Shown piece after piece: positions 23,421 to 35,725 of a DNA stretch of 64,000 bases (position 1 is its first letter; each line of letters starts with the position of its first letter). The position numbers and the translations under genes were made by a program. Source of the stretch: Raffaelea ambrosiae (lineage: Eukaryota > Ascomycota > Sordariomycetes > Ophiostomatales > Ophiostomataceae); the NCBI GenBank assembly GCA_002778195.1, contig PCDI01000006.1, forward strand, positions 2,423,950-2,487,949, written 5' to 3'. Below the pieces are notes generated by a model that was not told where the DNA came from, searched no databases, and was given only the letters and a program-made list of their open reading frames with translations.

Positions 23421-25739
23421 ATGGCTCCGACAACAAGATCTGCGCTGTCCGGCGCATTGCTCGTGGGCGCCGCTCTGCTGGCGATCGCGCCCGCTGTTGT
23501 GCTGGCCCATGGTGGCGACGAGGGTATGGACATGGGCGGCGACATGACCGCCTCCGCCAACACGACCGAGCCCGAAGAGGTGACCTACCCGCCAAGCTAC
23601 TTCGCACACCCAGACCACAAGGGCGTCATCTACATACACATTGCCCTCATGACGCTTGGCTGGGTTTTCGTGCTACCAGTTGGTAAGTAGCTGCTATCTG
23701 AACCTGGCTGCGACATTCCGAGAGCTTCGTGAAGCTCTGGCAAGCTCTGGCAAGCTCCGCGACAAAGTTGCAGAGCCTGGGCTAACATGGCCGCAGCTGT
23801 GATGTTGTCGCTTGCCCGCTCGCGCTACACTCTCCCTGCCCAGTTCGTCTTTCTGGCCACCAACGGCGTGGGCATTCTCTTCTCGTCCATCTACAACGCA
23901 AGCACGCCAGACCTCTACCCAAATAACGCCCACCACAAGGTTGGTTGGATTGCGACTTGGATGGTCTCTGCCCAGGTTGTCATTGGTCTTGTGGGTCGCC
24001 TGTCGGGCGCATTCAGCAAGAAGGGCATCGACGCTGTAAGAAGCAGCGAGCGCCGCGCTTTCATTCCTGTGTCGACTGAAGCTCTGGCCGAGCACCACAT
24101 CCGCCAGCCGCCCAGCCACCACCGCCACCACTCCTACCGTCTGTCCAACGACAGCGGCCAAGGCACTGAGCCCAACACCGAGTCGCTACGCAGCAACTCC
24201 GTTTCCACCGACGGCGAGGACCAGCACAAGGAGAGCTACGAGCCATCCGACCAGGACCAGGGCCGCACATCCCGCCGCTACGACAACAACGACGACGAAG
24301 ACGACGGGGACCTGGAGGCCCGCCTGCCTCCTTCCCTGCAGCGCCGCGCCGGCCGCCTGCAAGCGCTGGCCGACAAGATTGCCGGTTTCATGCCGTCGCG
24401 CGTGTGGAAGGTTCTGATCTTCAGCTACAACTTTGTCGACCGCACCATCTTGATCCTGGGATTCATCGCGTTTGCTTTGGGCATTGTCACCTTTGGGCGG
24501 TTCTTTGTAAGTCACAGTGTGACGTCTGGGGGGGGGTTTTTTTTCCTTGGATCCCCGTTCTCTTTCGGCGATAAGCCGAAATCGGCGCCGTTTGGACTAA
24601 CACCGTGCAGGAGGGTAGGGGCGTTTTTAGCGGTCTGGCGCATTGGATCAAGGGAGGCGTCTTCTTTTGGCTTGGCCTGTTCACGCTTGGACGCTGGTCC
24701 GGCTGCTTCGGCGAGCTTGGTTGGGTGAGTAACGCAGTGGTGACTTGGGTCTCATTTTCGGAGTGCATTTCCTCTAACAAATCGCACACAACAGGCTTGG
24801 AATGTCCGCCCTAAGACGGCCTCGCAGAAATGGCGCCCAACCTCCGAGTTTGTCGAGAGCTTCCTCATCTTCTTCTACGGCGCGACCAACATCTTCCTCG
24901 AGCATTTGGGCGGCGCTGCCGCAGGCACCGGATACAGCCCAACGGATTTGGAGCACATCTCCATCACCGTGCTTTTCATCGGTGGCGGTCTTGTAAGTCG
25001 ACCCCACTTTTTTTCCTTTCTCAATGGCTTTTGGGCGCCTTTTTGGCCCTCCGAGCACCCGAGCCGTTTGCTGACGATACAATTAACATCTTAGTGTGGC
25101 ATGCTGGTCGAATCCACCAGGATCCGGGATCTGCTGAACACCACTGTGTCCGAGGCTATCCATGAGTACCCGGAGAGCAACTACCATGACGAAGAACGGG
25201 ACGCCCTGCGTCCGCCGCGCCAATACGAGTTCTCCATCAACCCGATTCCGGCTCTCGTGATTCTGCTGCTGGGCATCATGATGAGCTCGCACACTCAGCA
25301 CACGATGATCTCGAGCATGATCCACCGCCAGTGGGGCAACCTGCTGGCCGGTGCTGCCTTTGCTCGCGGCCTCACCTACGTCGTGATGTATCTGCGCCCG
25401 CCCCAGTCCATACTTCCATCACGCCCACCCACAGAGCTGCTCGCTTCCTTTGGCTTGATTTCCGGTGGCATTATTTTCATGGCCAGCGTTAGTTTTTTCT
25501 CCCACTCCTGATTGCGTGACACTATCTGTGCAAAGAATGCAGAGGCTGACCACTCGCTGCAGGCTGGCGACACCGTCTCCGGCATGATTCACTACAACCT
25601 CGACGCCATGTTCATGTACACAGTCACCATGGGTCTTGTCGGCATGCTGATGGCCTGGGAGATCCTGTTGATTGCACTCAAGGGTTGGGCCCTCCGCAAG
25701 GAGCTCGGCCGCCCGGCCGGTTCTTACCGTCTCGCGTAA
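23421..25739 (+). CDS. YTP1: YTP1-like multi-pass membrane protein (DUF2427 + Ytp1 C-terminal)
   Basis: Fungal membrane protein related to yeast Ytp1, which has cytochrome-b561-like helices; its biochemical role is unknown. Six exons (23421..23682, 23797..24506, 24611..24724, 24795..24992, 25095..25487, 25536..25739) join in frame to about 626 residues. It has a signal peptide (ALLVGAALLAIAPAVVLA), then a His/Asp/Met-rich segment (HGGDEGMDMGGDM), then the DUF2427 part with IHIALMTLGWVFVLPV. A charged, hydrophilic loop of about 120 residues follows (RQPPSHHRHH, then acidic). The C-terminal part has many helices with conserved-looking His (SSHTQHTMISSMIH, DHSLQAGD). It could bind metal or haem, but this is inference. 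Introns are 48-114 nt with ordinary splice sites. Confidence 0.9.
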
Positions 25740-26616
25740 GGAGCTAGATAATCTGCGGCAAGCTGGACCACGATTGCGTCGAATCCCTACAAACGCCAAA
25801 ACGGATAACGAAAACAAAATACAAAAACACACAAAAAAAAATCATGAAAGTTGAATCAGGCAATACCGGTGAACAGCACGAAAGATGAGAAGTGGCATTG
25901 TTTTGTTTTTGCGACTATGGCGATGCATCTCTGTTTTCCATGATTCTTCATCTCTTGGGGAGTTGTCTTTCTTTTCCTTATATATCCCTCCGCTTTTTTT
26001 TTCTTCCATTTGCTTTCAAGTCGAAGTCAAAGATACCCAAATCATTTCTCTCTTTTATGGCCAACGGGGCCTATTACGACTTTTTAGCTTTTAACTGCCC
26101 TTAATAGTATTGCTAATGTGATGCATCCATCAACACAATCAACTTAATTGATCTATTGAGATGTTCCTCATGCCCGTCGTGAAAAGTGTCGTCTTTTATT
26201 AGTGAGTGGGGGTTGGTCGAGAACATAGCATATTCTCCGCGGGGCTGCAAAGGTCGTGGAACTTGCAGCACGAGTAAGATGCTACACACAGTTTTCGTGT
26301 GCATTAATTACGCATCTGGCATTACACCTGATCGTCCGTCTGTTGGGTTGGAATATCCCTCGATTGGCCTCGGGTCGGTTTCGGCCGTGCCGCAATTCCG
26401 GAAGAGTGGGCACCTGCTCTCCATCCGGCTGCGGGAGGAGGGGGGATCTGCCCATGACCAGGGAGAAACTCCGTGACCGATGTGCAGGGTGGATGGCCCT
26501 ATCCTGACATTTGTTTTTTGCTTCATCTTCGTCTCCCCTTTGCTTTTGTGTGTCTCTTTTTTTCCCGTTTGCTCGGCTCTCTGTTGAGGTCTTGTTCGCC
26601 GTCTGCGCATGCGGTC
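25740..26616. other. Convergent intergenic region
   Basis: About 0.9 kb of 3' flank between YTP1 and the RSA3-like gene. Nothing recognisable was seen. Confidence 0.6.
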
Positions 26617-26901
26617 TCACGGCGCCCCGTTGCCCACAATCCGCTTCTGATCTTCCGGGCCAAACATCTCCGCACCCTGGCGCAGAGCCGCAATGAGCAT
26701 CTCTAGCGGACTGTCGTCTGCGTGTTTGTTGTTGTTGGCCCCCGTCGGCTTGGAGCTCGTTTCTCCCTGACTGCTGGCCGGCGCAACGGTCTTAAAGTCC
26801 TCGGAGGTGCGCAGAAACTCGAGGTCTTCGGCAAGCTCGGCCGTGATGCGCTGGAGGTACAGGGCCTCGAAATCTTTGTTGTTCGATGTTGCGCTCGGCA
26901 T
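26617..26901 (-). CDS. RSA3: RSA3-like ribosome assembly protein (small)
   Basis: 94-residue protein matching the C-terminal domain of ribosome assembly protein 3, a nucleolar factor acting on pre-60S particles with the DEAD-box helicase Dbp6. The match covers ALYLQRITAELAEDLEFLR, a DFK segment, SPLEMLIAALRQG and FGPEDQKRIVG, which follow the family pattern of tyrosine/leucine helix, LRxxxDF and ALxxGxxxF. A 25-30-residue polar insert separates the two helices. Yeast Rsa3 is longer because of a charged N-terminal extension; here the ORF starts at once with the domain. A good acceptor-like site (TTTACAAAACAG) lies about 27 bases upstream of the ATG on this strand and its frame is open, so an upstream coding exon or a 5' UTR intron is possible. 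Confidence 0.75.
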   Translation of the reverse strand: MPSATSNNKDFEALYLQRITAELAEDLEFLRTSEDFKTVAPASSQGETSSKPTGANNNKHADDSPLEMLIAALRQGAEMFGPEDQKRIVGNGAP

Positions 26902-29391
26902 TTTTGATGGAGGTGGACAAAGAGACCTGTTTTGTAAATAAGAAAAAAAGGGTAGTCGAGTGTGTGTGTCGAGAAGTTGTTGAAATGTGGAAGCCTGTTC
27001 GTTGTTCCCCTCTCTTTCTAATAACGAAAGTTTTTTTTCTTATCGTAGAAATTTCTGTCCTTATCGGAGCGGAAAATCTAGAAGGATACCCAAAGAACAC
27101 CTGTAGAATTACTGGTACGCCACTCAGTTATGGGCTTTTTATGGTCGTGGCTAGTGGATTTTGGTCCCTTGGTTCGCCACAAAAGCCCATAGATGAACAA
27201 AGAAAAAGACTTGGCTTAGCTTGGCATTACTGTCCCTTTGTGTGAAGATGGCATTTGTGCTTTTGCGGCTGATCTCGTCTATTTCTCGAATGACTTTGCC
27301 ATTGCCATCTACCTGTTTTCTGTAGAAGGCAATAAGCGTAGTTGTCAGCGAGAAGCAAGATACTGTGCATTATACTTTTTAAGTGTCTTTGCTCGAAAAT
27401 TTGTCATCCCAGACTGGGCTTACACCGACGGCGGATGGGTGTGAAGAAGTACACGGCACTGGTCTGTACTAAGGATCTGACACACAAAATTTCATGATTG
27501 TTTTCTGGGGAGATCCAACAGGGGTGCTGCCATTATTACTTTCGTCAGGCAAAGAGCCATGTGCTTGTCTGGCCACCTTTCCTCCTCCGGTTCAGCTGTG
27601 CGGTCCTTTTGTGTTATCAAATTCGCTGCCTTCTTATCTATCTGCTACCTCTCCTTGCCTCCGAGAGACGCAACCCAGCCACAACCAGGAATGCACGCAT
27701 CGCACAATAAGCACTCCGCATGCAAGATAGACTACGAGACCATGTAGTGCAAGACCCTGCGACGTATGAAAGACGTTCGTTCGACGCGAGCTAGGCCCCT
27801 ACGGTTTCCATGTCGATCACCGACAACAGCCGTTGGGAGCTCCCCCCTAGCAAGGATAACGTACAGTGTGCACTGCAGAATCTGACTTGCATAGAGAAAT
27901 TCGATAAAGAACGCCGTTTCCCCTTGCCAGCGTTCGATGACGTTTGCCCGGCCATGTGCCGAAGCTATACAAAATGGTCCTAGTGCTCGGAGGTCTGGGC
28001 AGGCAAGAAGAGGAGGTGAATCTTACAGTGGTAGGGGGGGGGGGGCTCTTTCTGCAGGGTCTGCCGGGTCTCCCGTGGCTCCTGCGCCCCCCCATTTACA
28101 GTTGGCTGCAGAGCATCCCTCCCTCCCAAGCTTGCAAATCCGAGCTCTCTTAGTGCCCAACACAATTAAAATGAGATAGCGGGTTTAGCGTGCATTTTAG
28201 AATCCCGTTTTCCTTCTTTAGTGAAACCCCTCCCGTCCGGGACGAGAAACTGGAGACGCGGTTTTTCTCTGCGTCACGCGTCCCGGCGCATTCCTAACGG
28301 GAACGGAGAGAACAGGTAGGAGCGATGGAGGGTGGTAAAAAAAAAAAAAAAAAAATACAGAGAACGCTTCTCTTTTTGGAGAGACCCCTTTCCCCTTCCC
28401 CCTTCCCCCTTCTCTCTTGCAGAAGCGCCCTGATCTTTCTCTCAAACTCTCCTTCTTACCATCAATTCTTTCCATCATCTTCTCATCCTTCATCCCATTC
28501 CTTCGATCAGTTCATCACAGATCGGCAACAGTTTCAAGAGCACCGGTCCCTGAAAAAAAGCAGACCATTCTCCTTCAGTGCCAGCGGCAAGCCAGCCACT
28601 GTAAAACAGCAGAACCACTGGACCGCCAGGAATTTATGGGGACTCGACCTCCCCCCTTGTGGGACGGACCACCCTGCAAACCGCCAGTGCAGCAGCTATT
28701 TAGAGTCGGACGGCAAACGGAGCCTTGCTTGTGCGTCCGCAGCGCCGGTTGGTGTGATTCGCCACAGACGCGAAATTAACCGGGGCCCTCTCCGCGACAA
28801 CTATCGCATGATTCGCTCTTTCCTCCCAGAGTTTCCCTCCTCACCGCCTGCAGCAGTCGCTGTTTCCCTAACCTAGGAAGGAGTTTTATTACCACCTGTG
28901 CACGTTGGGCACCTGTGGTTCCCCCCCAATTGCCTAACGAACCAGTCCCGCGACAATCTCGATTTTGCTTGGGTGTTACTCCTCCTGTTTGTGCTTGTGC
29001 GCGGTCGCCAATTTTTTTTTTCGGGCACGGGTCATCGTTGCCATTCCTTCTCGCACCAACCAGTTCCTGCCTCTTTTTTTAATTTTTTTTTATATCCCGC
29101 TTATTTTTTTTTGTTGGTTTCTTACTTGGGTTGGGGTTTTTTTCTGGGTAACTACTGTTCTCCCATACTACAACGACGAGGTGTGCATGTTGCTTGTTTT
29201 GGAGGATTTTCGAGCTAGCCGGGAGTAGTCAGACGCCACCAGCCATCGACAAACATTCCCGAAACTCCTTTGCTATGCGTGCCCGCGGCGCGTCATCCTA
29301 GCCACCCCTCTTTCTTTTTCCCAACGTCGCGGTATCTCTCCCCTGCAACCAGCATTCAGCACCACAACCACCACCACCATCGCTATCGACT
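26902..29391. other. Divergent intergenic region, RSA3-like / INP1
   Basis: 2.5 kb between two divergent genes. It contains an 11-bp inverted repeat (27129-27191), a 12-G run (28034-28045), an A run near 28336-28355 and a pyrimidine-rich stretch near 28380-28500. No further gene was recognised; the last several hundred bases are probably INP1 5' leader. Confidence 0.55.
27129..27191. repeat. 11-bp perfect inverted repeat
   Basis: TATGGGCTTTT (27129-27139) and its exact reverse complement AAAAGCCCATA (27181-27191) are separated by 41 bases. Confidence 0.85.
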
Positions 29392-32132
29392 ATGGCGCCT
29401 CCCAAAGAGAGGCACAGAAAGCCACAACCACCTGTAACGCCGAGAAAGGAGACAGGACGAGGACATCAGAGCAGGAAGTCCGAGGATCGACATGAACGAC
29501 GTCCAGCACACGACTCGGCCGGAGCGGCTGCACCTCGACGCGCACCAGCACCTGTGCCCGCAGCTCCTCCTCCGACTGCCCCCAGCGATGCTGAAAAGGC
29601 CGCAAGAGCCGCCGCAGCAGTCAAGGCGGCCAAGGCGGCGGCAGCAGCAGCGGCAATCGAGGCAGCATTAGTTGACTCCTCGGAAGAAGAGGAGGAGGAC
29701 GACGACGACGAGGAAGATGAAGACGACGAAGAAGAGGAAGACGACGACAGTGAAGAGGACGAGGAAGAGGAAGAGGCCGCAAGGGCCGCAGAGGCAGCAA
29801 GACGTGCAAAAGTCGCAAGAGCCGCAAAGGCTGCCGAAGAAGCCCGAGCCGCCCGAGCTGCCAAAGCCGCAGAGACCGCAGAGGCCATGCGGATGTCCGA
29901 GGCCGAGTCTGCCGAGGCTGCAAGAGCTTCGGAAGCTGCAAGGGTTGCAAAGGTCATCGAGGCTGCACGGGCTGCAGAGGCCGCGAGAGCTACAGCCGCC
30001 GCCGCCGCCTTCGAAGCGGCAGCTACTGCCCCAACCTTTTCCTCTCCTCCTGCGAACCCGGCCGCAACTCCGGCTGCGAACCCGGCTGGAAATCCGGCTC
30101 CAAACAGCTCAGCCACGAACCCACAGACCAATCCAAACGAACCGCAGACCCACACAACCGCCAATGGCGAGGTCGTCGAGACTCTGTACAGCCACCCGAC
30201 GGCCAAGATCATCTCCTTCACCGCAGGTGCCCGCAGCTTCGCGGGCGAAGTTGCCGCCATGAGCGCTTCCAGAACCCGAAACCGCCGCAGCACGTCCGAG
30301 GAGGATGTTGAGGCCGGCACACTCGAGCCATCGTCCCAGTTTGAACGAACTATCGCAGTCGGTAAGTTTCAGATCGAGTGCTTTTTTGGTGTTTTAAACC
30401 CCAGCCCCCAACCACCGGGGCCCCGAGAATACCCGGACCCGCCGGCTGACCATGTCGCTAACGTACACCCCGCCTACCAGGTGCCCTTTGTATTTACCGT
30501 GCCCCCGGCTCTGTGGCCTTTCTCAGCTGCGGCAGTGCCCTGCAGCCCATATTGCCGAAGAGCCAATGCTGGTGCATCGACGAAGACTCGAGCAGATTCA
30601 TCCTGCAGATCCGACGCCCGCAGTATTGGCGTATCGAGATACCGGTTGGCGATGGCGGTGAAAATGATGGGCGTGCCCAGCGTCTTCGTGAGGTGCTCGA
30701 TTACATCCTCCAGTTTGAAAAGACGCCGTGCCCATTCAAGCGAAGCTTCACCGTTGAGCTACCCGACCAGCCGTCGACCCCGATGAAGAAGAAGCCATGG
30801 ACACCTGTGAAGCGCTCAGACGTAGAGACGCCGCCAACACCAGTGACGCCGTCCAATGCAGGGGCACAGCCGAAAACCCAGCAGCCCTCGCGATCTCCAT
30901 CGCCGCCAGATGAGGACTCCGTTTTATCGGCCTCGCCGCGACAGATGCATTCATCTCCGCTGAGCCAGGCACAGTCGTCCGAATTCTCAAGGCGAGAATG
31001 GGCAGCTATGCTGGAGAGTCAGAGAAAGGGGTCCATCGACCTGGAAGATGAGCGGAAGCGAATTGTGCCGGCTTTGATTGCGGAGCATGAGCGGATCATC
31101 AGCGAGGCCATGGCTGGGGATCTGGAGGTGACACGAACCGGTCATGTATGGCGCAACAGCATCTCCACCTACATGCCGCCGCCGACAGACAGACATGGTG
31201 GCCCCAGGGAGCGTTCCATGTCGATGGTTGCCGAGGGTTCTGGTGCGCGCCCCGCCTGGCCTGGCCTTGATCAGACCTGGTTCGAGATGGAATCGGATCG
31301 GTCGACCGCTGAATCCAGCAGCCCGTTCAACAGCCTCCGCTCGTGGTTGTCAGCAGGCAGGAATATGGCGTCGTCCCCTCCGTCATCGGCAGCCTCGCAG
31401 GCGGGCTTCACCACTTCAGATGGCATGCCTATTCCGCCCGGCCTTGCCTCACTGTACGAGGATGCTCGACGGGTGTTCGCCAGTAGCACGCTCACCGAGC
31501 AGCCACGCATCCACCACCGTGCCACGGCATCCAGCATCTCCATGTCGAACCCGTCGCCAATGCCTCCCGCCGTCAACATTTTAACCCCGAGCCGGCAGGT
31601 CCAGAGATACAACGTCGGCCGTGCCAGGACCCGCATGCAGGCGATGCGTCGCATTCCTGGAACCGTCATGGTCAGGGTCATGGAGATCCTGCTGGCCCCC
31701 CCTGGCTATCTGATCGCGCTGATGCTTAGGGTCGCTGCTCGTATCCTGTCAGGAGAATGGCGTGGTTCTGCTTTGGGCAAGACAGACTCTGGCGAGAACA
31801 TCCCTGTACACTGGGACTATACGGACGTGGAAGATCCCCTCGGCCGCAGCATTGAGCTGCACCCACGCAGCGCTGTGGACAGGCTGAATGTCTATACCGA
31901 AGCCGATGTCGATGTCTACACTGATGTTGAAAATCATGATGACGACGATGACGACGAAAGTGACGATGGCGAGTTTTCATCGCCCGGCACGCCGACCAAG
32001 CTTTCATCCTTTTCGCGAGCCCGGGCGTCATCCCAAGCCAGTGACGAAAACGCTAGTGAGAGTGACACCGACACTCTGTCGGATGCTGGCGGAGATCCCG
32101 TTGTGTGGACTCGGCGCTGGGCCGTTGACTGA
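29392..32132 (+). CDS. INP1: Inheritance of peroxisomes protein 1 (Inp1)
   Basis: Inp1 tethers peroxisomes at the cell cortex and so retains part of the population during growth or division. Exons 29392..30361 and 30481..32132 give about 873 residues with a phase-1 join (TIAVG to ALCIYRAPGSVAFL). The family core is visible around the junction: ETLYSHPTAKIISFT, the PH-like CIYRAPGSVAFLSCGSALQP, SQCWCIDEDSSRFILQIRRP, YWRIEIP and ILQFEKTPCPFKRSFTVEL. The N-terminal 210 residues are unusual: Pro/Arg-rich, then a long Glu/Asp run (about residues 97-127), then about 85 residues of Ala-Arg-Glu repeats likely to form a single helix or coiled coil. A Ser-rich middle and a hydrophobic segment (VMEILLAPPGYLIALMLRVA) lie nearer the C-terminus, where the sequence becomes acidic again. 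Confidence 0.9.
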
Positions 32133-33031
32133 AGGGGGGTCCCTTGACACACATCGACCGAAGGATCGACCTGGGCAGATCAGCTGCACCGACTCCCCCC
32201 TCCTCAATTGACCAATTCCTTTCACACATCCCCATGGCCTCCTCAACTCACAACCGTACATTTCAACTCCCAGCTCCTCACGGCAGCACACACCTTCGCT
32301 TTCTCGGGGTTCTCCTGAAAGTTAATCACAGACCCACCGCCACTCACTCGTTTCGTTGCATCGATCGGAAAGCATTTGCCCGGCGTTTTCAGACTGACAG
32401 TTTTCTTTTCGTTGTATTTCACCCATTTTCAGCCAGAGCTGGGCTTTCTAGGCAGGGGAGTACTGCTGCCATCTTCGGATTTGCTTTTTGGGGCCAAGAG
32501 AACGCCGCCCTTTTATGATCAAACGTTTTTGTAATTGCCTCCCAGAACTTTGCGAGGTCATCATGGATATATCCACATAGTATTCGACGCAGTCCAGAAG
32601 AATGTTTGTCCTTCGAAATATAGATAGCAAATGAGAGAAAAAAAATAAGGATTTTGAGTCAATTGTGTGATCACGAGAGAGGAACGGAGGGAGGGCTTTG
32701 CCGTTGGAGGGCTTTGTCGTTCCTGCCGATTTTGTAGAGCTGCTTACTACGTTGTAGAAGTCCCCTGCGGGGCGGTGACTGCGCAGAAGGCAACCTGCGC
32801 TGTGGAGCCCAACTGTTCTGCCCAGCCTAGCTAGTGGGATTTGGCGCTAACGGTTCTGGGCGAGCTTAAGCCACGGTTCTACTGGCGTGCATCGAGCTGC
32901 ATTTTCTCCTCAAAAAACCCCCCCCCTCCGAAGCGCCCAGCAAAAGACGCGGCCGCCCAACAGTACGGTGTGTGTGTCTTTTGCAACCCTGTTCTCTTCT
33001 TCGAGCATCACTCACTCCGACTTTCTATCCT
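32133..33031. other. Intergenic, INP1 / SAK-HAD gene
   Basis: About 0.9 kb in tandem orientation, comprising the INP1 3' flank and the next promoter. Nothing specific was seen. Confidence 0.55.
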
Positions 33032-35069
33032 ATGATATCCACCGCCGTCCGGATAACCACGCGCAAAGCGTTGCCTCTACAACGAAAAATGGCCATATCG
33101 GCAGCGGCAGCCTATGCTGCCGCGAACAAAATACAGCAGAACGCGCTACAGCCGGTTGCTGTGAGTAACATTCGCACGAGTTTTGGCACCGCGTCATCAG
33201 GTATCATCATGGACGAGCCAGAAGACAGCAGCAGCAGCAGCGCGAATGCCAGTGCAAGCAAGCCCAGTTCAAATTCGACAGACCGGTACACGACCACGGC
33301 GCTGAGCCGGTGGTCGCTACTCGACCGCAAGCTGCCAGCAGCAGACGGCATCAAGAGTCTGCATATCTATGACTTTGACAATACTTGTATGTGGAAAGCC
33401 TTGTGACTTGAAAGCGTTTTATGGAGGCTTGTGGGCTAACGCATGGCTTGACTCTACCGCAGTATTCAAAACACCGATTCCAAATCAGAAGCTGTGGAGC
33501 ACGCCAACCATTGGGTACTTGTCGAGTCAGGACGTCTTTGTCAACGGAGGTTGGTGGCATGATTCGCGCATCTTGGGGGCCACAGGCGAGGGCCTAGCCA
33601 AGGAAGAGGCGCGGGCGTGGGAGGGCTGGTGGAACGAGCAGGTGGTGGACCTGGTTCGGTTGACTATGAAGGAGGAGGGCGCGCTTGCCGTCCTGCTAAC
33701 CGGTCGGTCAGATACGGGATTCTGCGACCTGATCAAGCGCATAGTGGCGAGCAAAGGGCTGGAATTCGACATGGTAGTCCTCAAGCCTGCCGCTGGACCC
33801 AACAACGAAAAGTTCTCCAGCACCATGGCCTTTAAGCAGGCCTTCCTCGAGACGCTGATGGAGACGTACTCTAGAGCTGAGCAGATCAAGATCTACGAGG
33901 ACCGGCCCAGACACGTCCAGGGTTTCCGCGAGTTCCTGGCCAAGTACACCAAGCAGCGGCAGCCGGCTCTCCCGGCCATTGCTGGCGAAGTCATCCCCGT
34001 AACCGACACGGCAGCAACCCTCGACCCGGTTGTTGAAGCGGCCGAGGTGCAGCACATGGTGAACTGCCACAATGCCGCGGGCGGAGGCAAGAAGGGCCCC
34101 CTGGTGCTAAACAAGACGGTTTTTTTCACTGGATATCTGCTCAAGGAGGAGGACTCGCAGAAGCTGCTGAGCCTAGTGCCGGCGCACGCCTCCTCCAAGC
34201 GGGACATTCGCCTCCATGCCAACAGTGTTCTGATCTGCCCGCGGCCCTGTCCTCAGCACATCCTCAACAAGGTGGGTGGGATGGGGAGCAAGATGACATG
34301 GGAGGTGGTGGCCACGGGCAGCCTGGACAACGTGTGGGCCGCTAGCGTCCGACCCGTGCCGCAAACAGCCAAGTTTCACGTCGAGGGACCAAGCCCAATT
34401 ATCGTTCTGGCCGTCTCCCGCTCGGGCAAGCCGCATGACGCGGGGAGAATTCGTAAATGGCACCCTGTGCCCCGAGACAAGGCCTTTGTATTCGAGACGA
34501 CAGTGGGAGAGAAGGCTCTGTTGCGTGTGGAGTTCGAACATGGCACCAGGGCAGGCGAGAATGAGCAGTACGGAAATGCTCATAACAAACGCAAACACCC
34601 TGGCCCTCATTATCACGGATCAGGTGGCGGCAGCAGTGACTCGCAGCGGTCACGGCAGGCCAACAACGTGCCCCGAGGCCCCATTCCCACGCAGCCGGCG
34701 GCATTTGCGGCTCCCCCCACAGCTCCGCGGCAGCCAAGTGGCGCCTCGTTTGGGCAGCAAGGCCGTGGGTTTCACACTCAGGTCGGCGGTCGTGGTCGTG
34801 GCGGCATGGTCGGTAACTTCCGCGGGCAAGGGTTCAATGGAAACCGCGGGGGTTATCGCGGGGGAGCGGCTATGCGCGGACGTGGCGGTGGCGGAAACGG
34901 AAACGTTGCCATGGTGCCTGGCCTGCCCCCGGCACCAGGTGCTCCTGGGGCACCAACCGGTCCGGCGGCAGGGCGTGGGCAGCAGTATCGTCATCACTAT
35001 CAGTCGCTAGACGATGCTGGTGCAGCTGGAGGTGCAGGCCAGCCCATGGTGTACGACGACTGGTCGTAG
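33032..35069 (+). CDS. Swiss Army Knife RNA-repair-like HAD-domain protein
   Basis: Fungal protein with the HAD domain named after the predicted 'Swiss Army Knife' RNA repair proteins; a phosphatase acting on RNA ends is predicted for the family but not shown here. Exons 33032..33386 and 33463..35069 give about 653 residues. The intron falls exactly inside the HAD catalytic motif, which reads IYDFDNTLF after splicing (nucleophile Asp and general-acid Asp). Other HAD elements are VLLTGRSDTGF (motif II, Thr) and IKIYEDRPRHVQGFREFL (acidic motif). A middle domain follows (HVEGPSPIIVLAVSRSGKPHD). The C-terminal 170 residues are Gly/Arg/Pro-rich with many RG and RGG units, typical of RNA-binding proteins. 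MISTAVRITT is the first in-frame ATG; MAISAAAAYAA 19 residues later is an alternative. Confidence 0.88.
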
Positions 35070-35725
35070 GTGCATGTGCGCAGACAAATGTAAGTTGGGG
35101 AAACTTCTCCACGGAGACGAAATCAGTTAGTTGTTTTTTTTCTCCCTCATGCCAAAGGAACAAAGGAAATGGGATTTGGTACTGGCGTTGCTAGGGACTC
35201 GTTCTATACAGAGCATACTTTCGTGTCCCCCCAAGGTTGGCATATCTCTTCGGGAAAGGAAGACGGGACGAAATACATACAGGGCTCAGTATACAGGGCT
35301 CAGCCAGGGAAACCATGGATTTGTTTGTGTGTTACATAACTCAACAACTGGTTGAGGAAAGTAATAAAGCCCTACTTTGATACCCCACCCAAAAGAAAAA
35401 AAGAAAAAAAAAACCCCCGATGAGAGAGAAAAGAGGTAACTAGATTGAACTTGTTACCCTCAAACGAGAGGCTGTAAAGGGTACAGAAGGAGGCAGCTCG
35501 GCATCGTGTGGCCTGCCTCCTCGCTCCAGCTGCTGAATTTGGACACCTTCTGAGATGGCTTGCTTTACAGAGGAGAGATCAATCTGGTAAATCTATTCTA
35601 ATTTTGAACGAAGATCAACAAACATGGAAGGTTTCCAAAGAAGGGCCTGACTCGGCAGATGCGTTGGTCTTGGTTATGCAAGAGCCGGCCCAACGGTCAT
35701 ACACTCACTCCAGCACAATGCAACA
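35070..35725. other. Convergent 3' region
   Basis: About 0.65 kb between convergent genes, with A-rich runs near 35390-35420. A short direct repeat (ACAGGGCTCAG) occurs twice at about 35279 and 35293. Nothing else was seen. Confidence 0.55.

Noticed and set aside
6960..32132. A peroxisome gene cluster (PEX1 and INP1)
   Set aside because: They are 18 kb apart with unrelated genes between them; chance proximity is sufficient.
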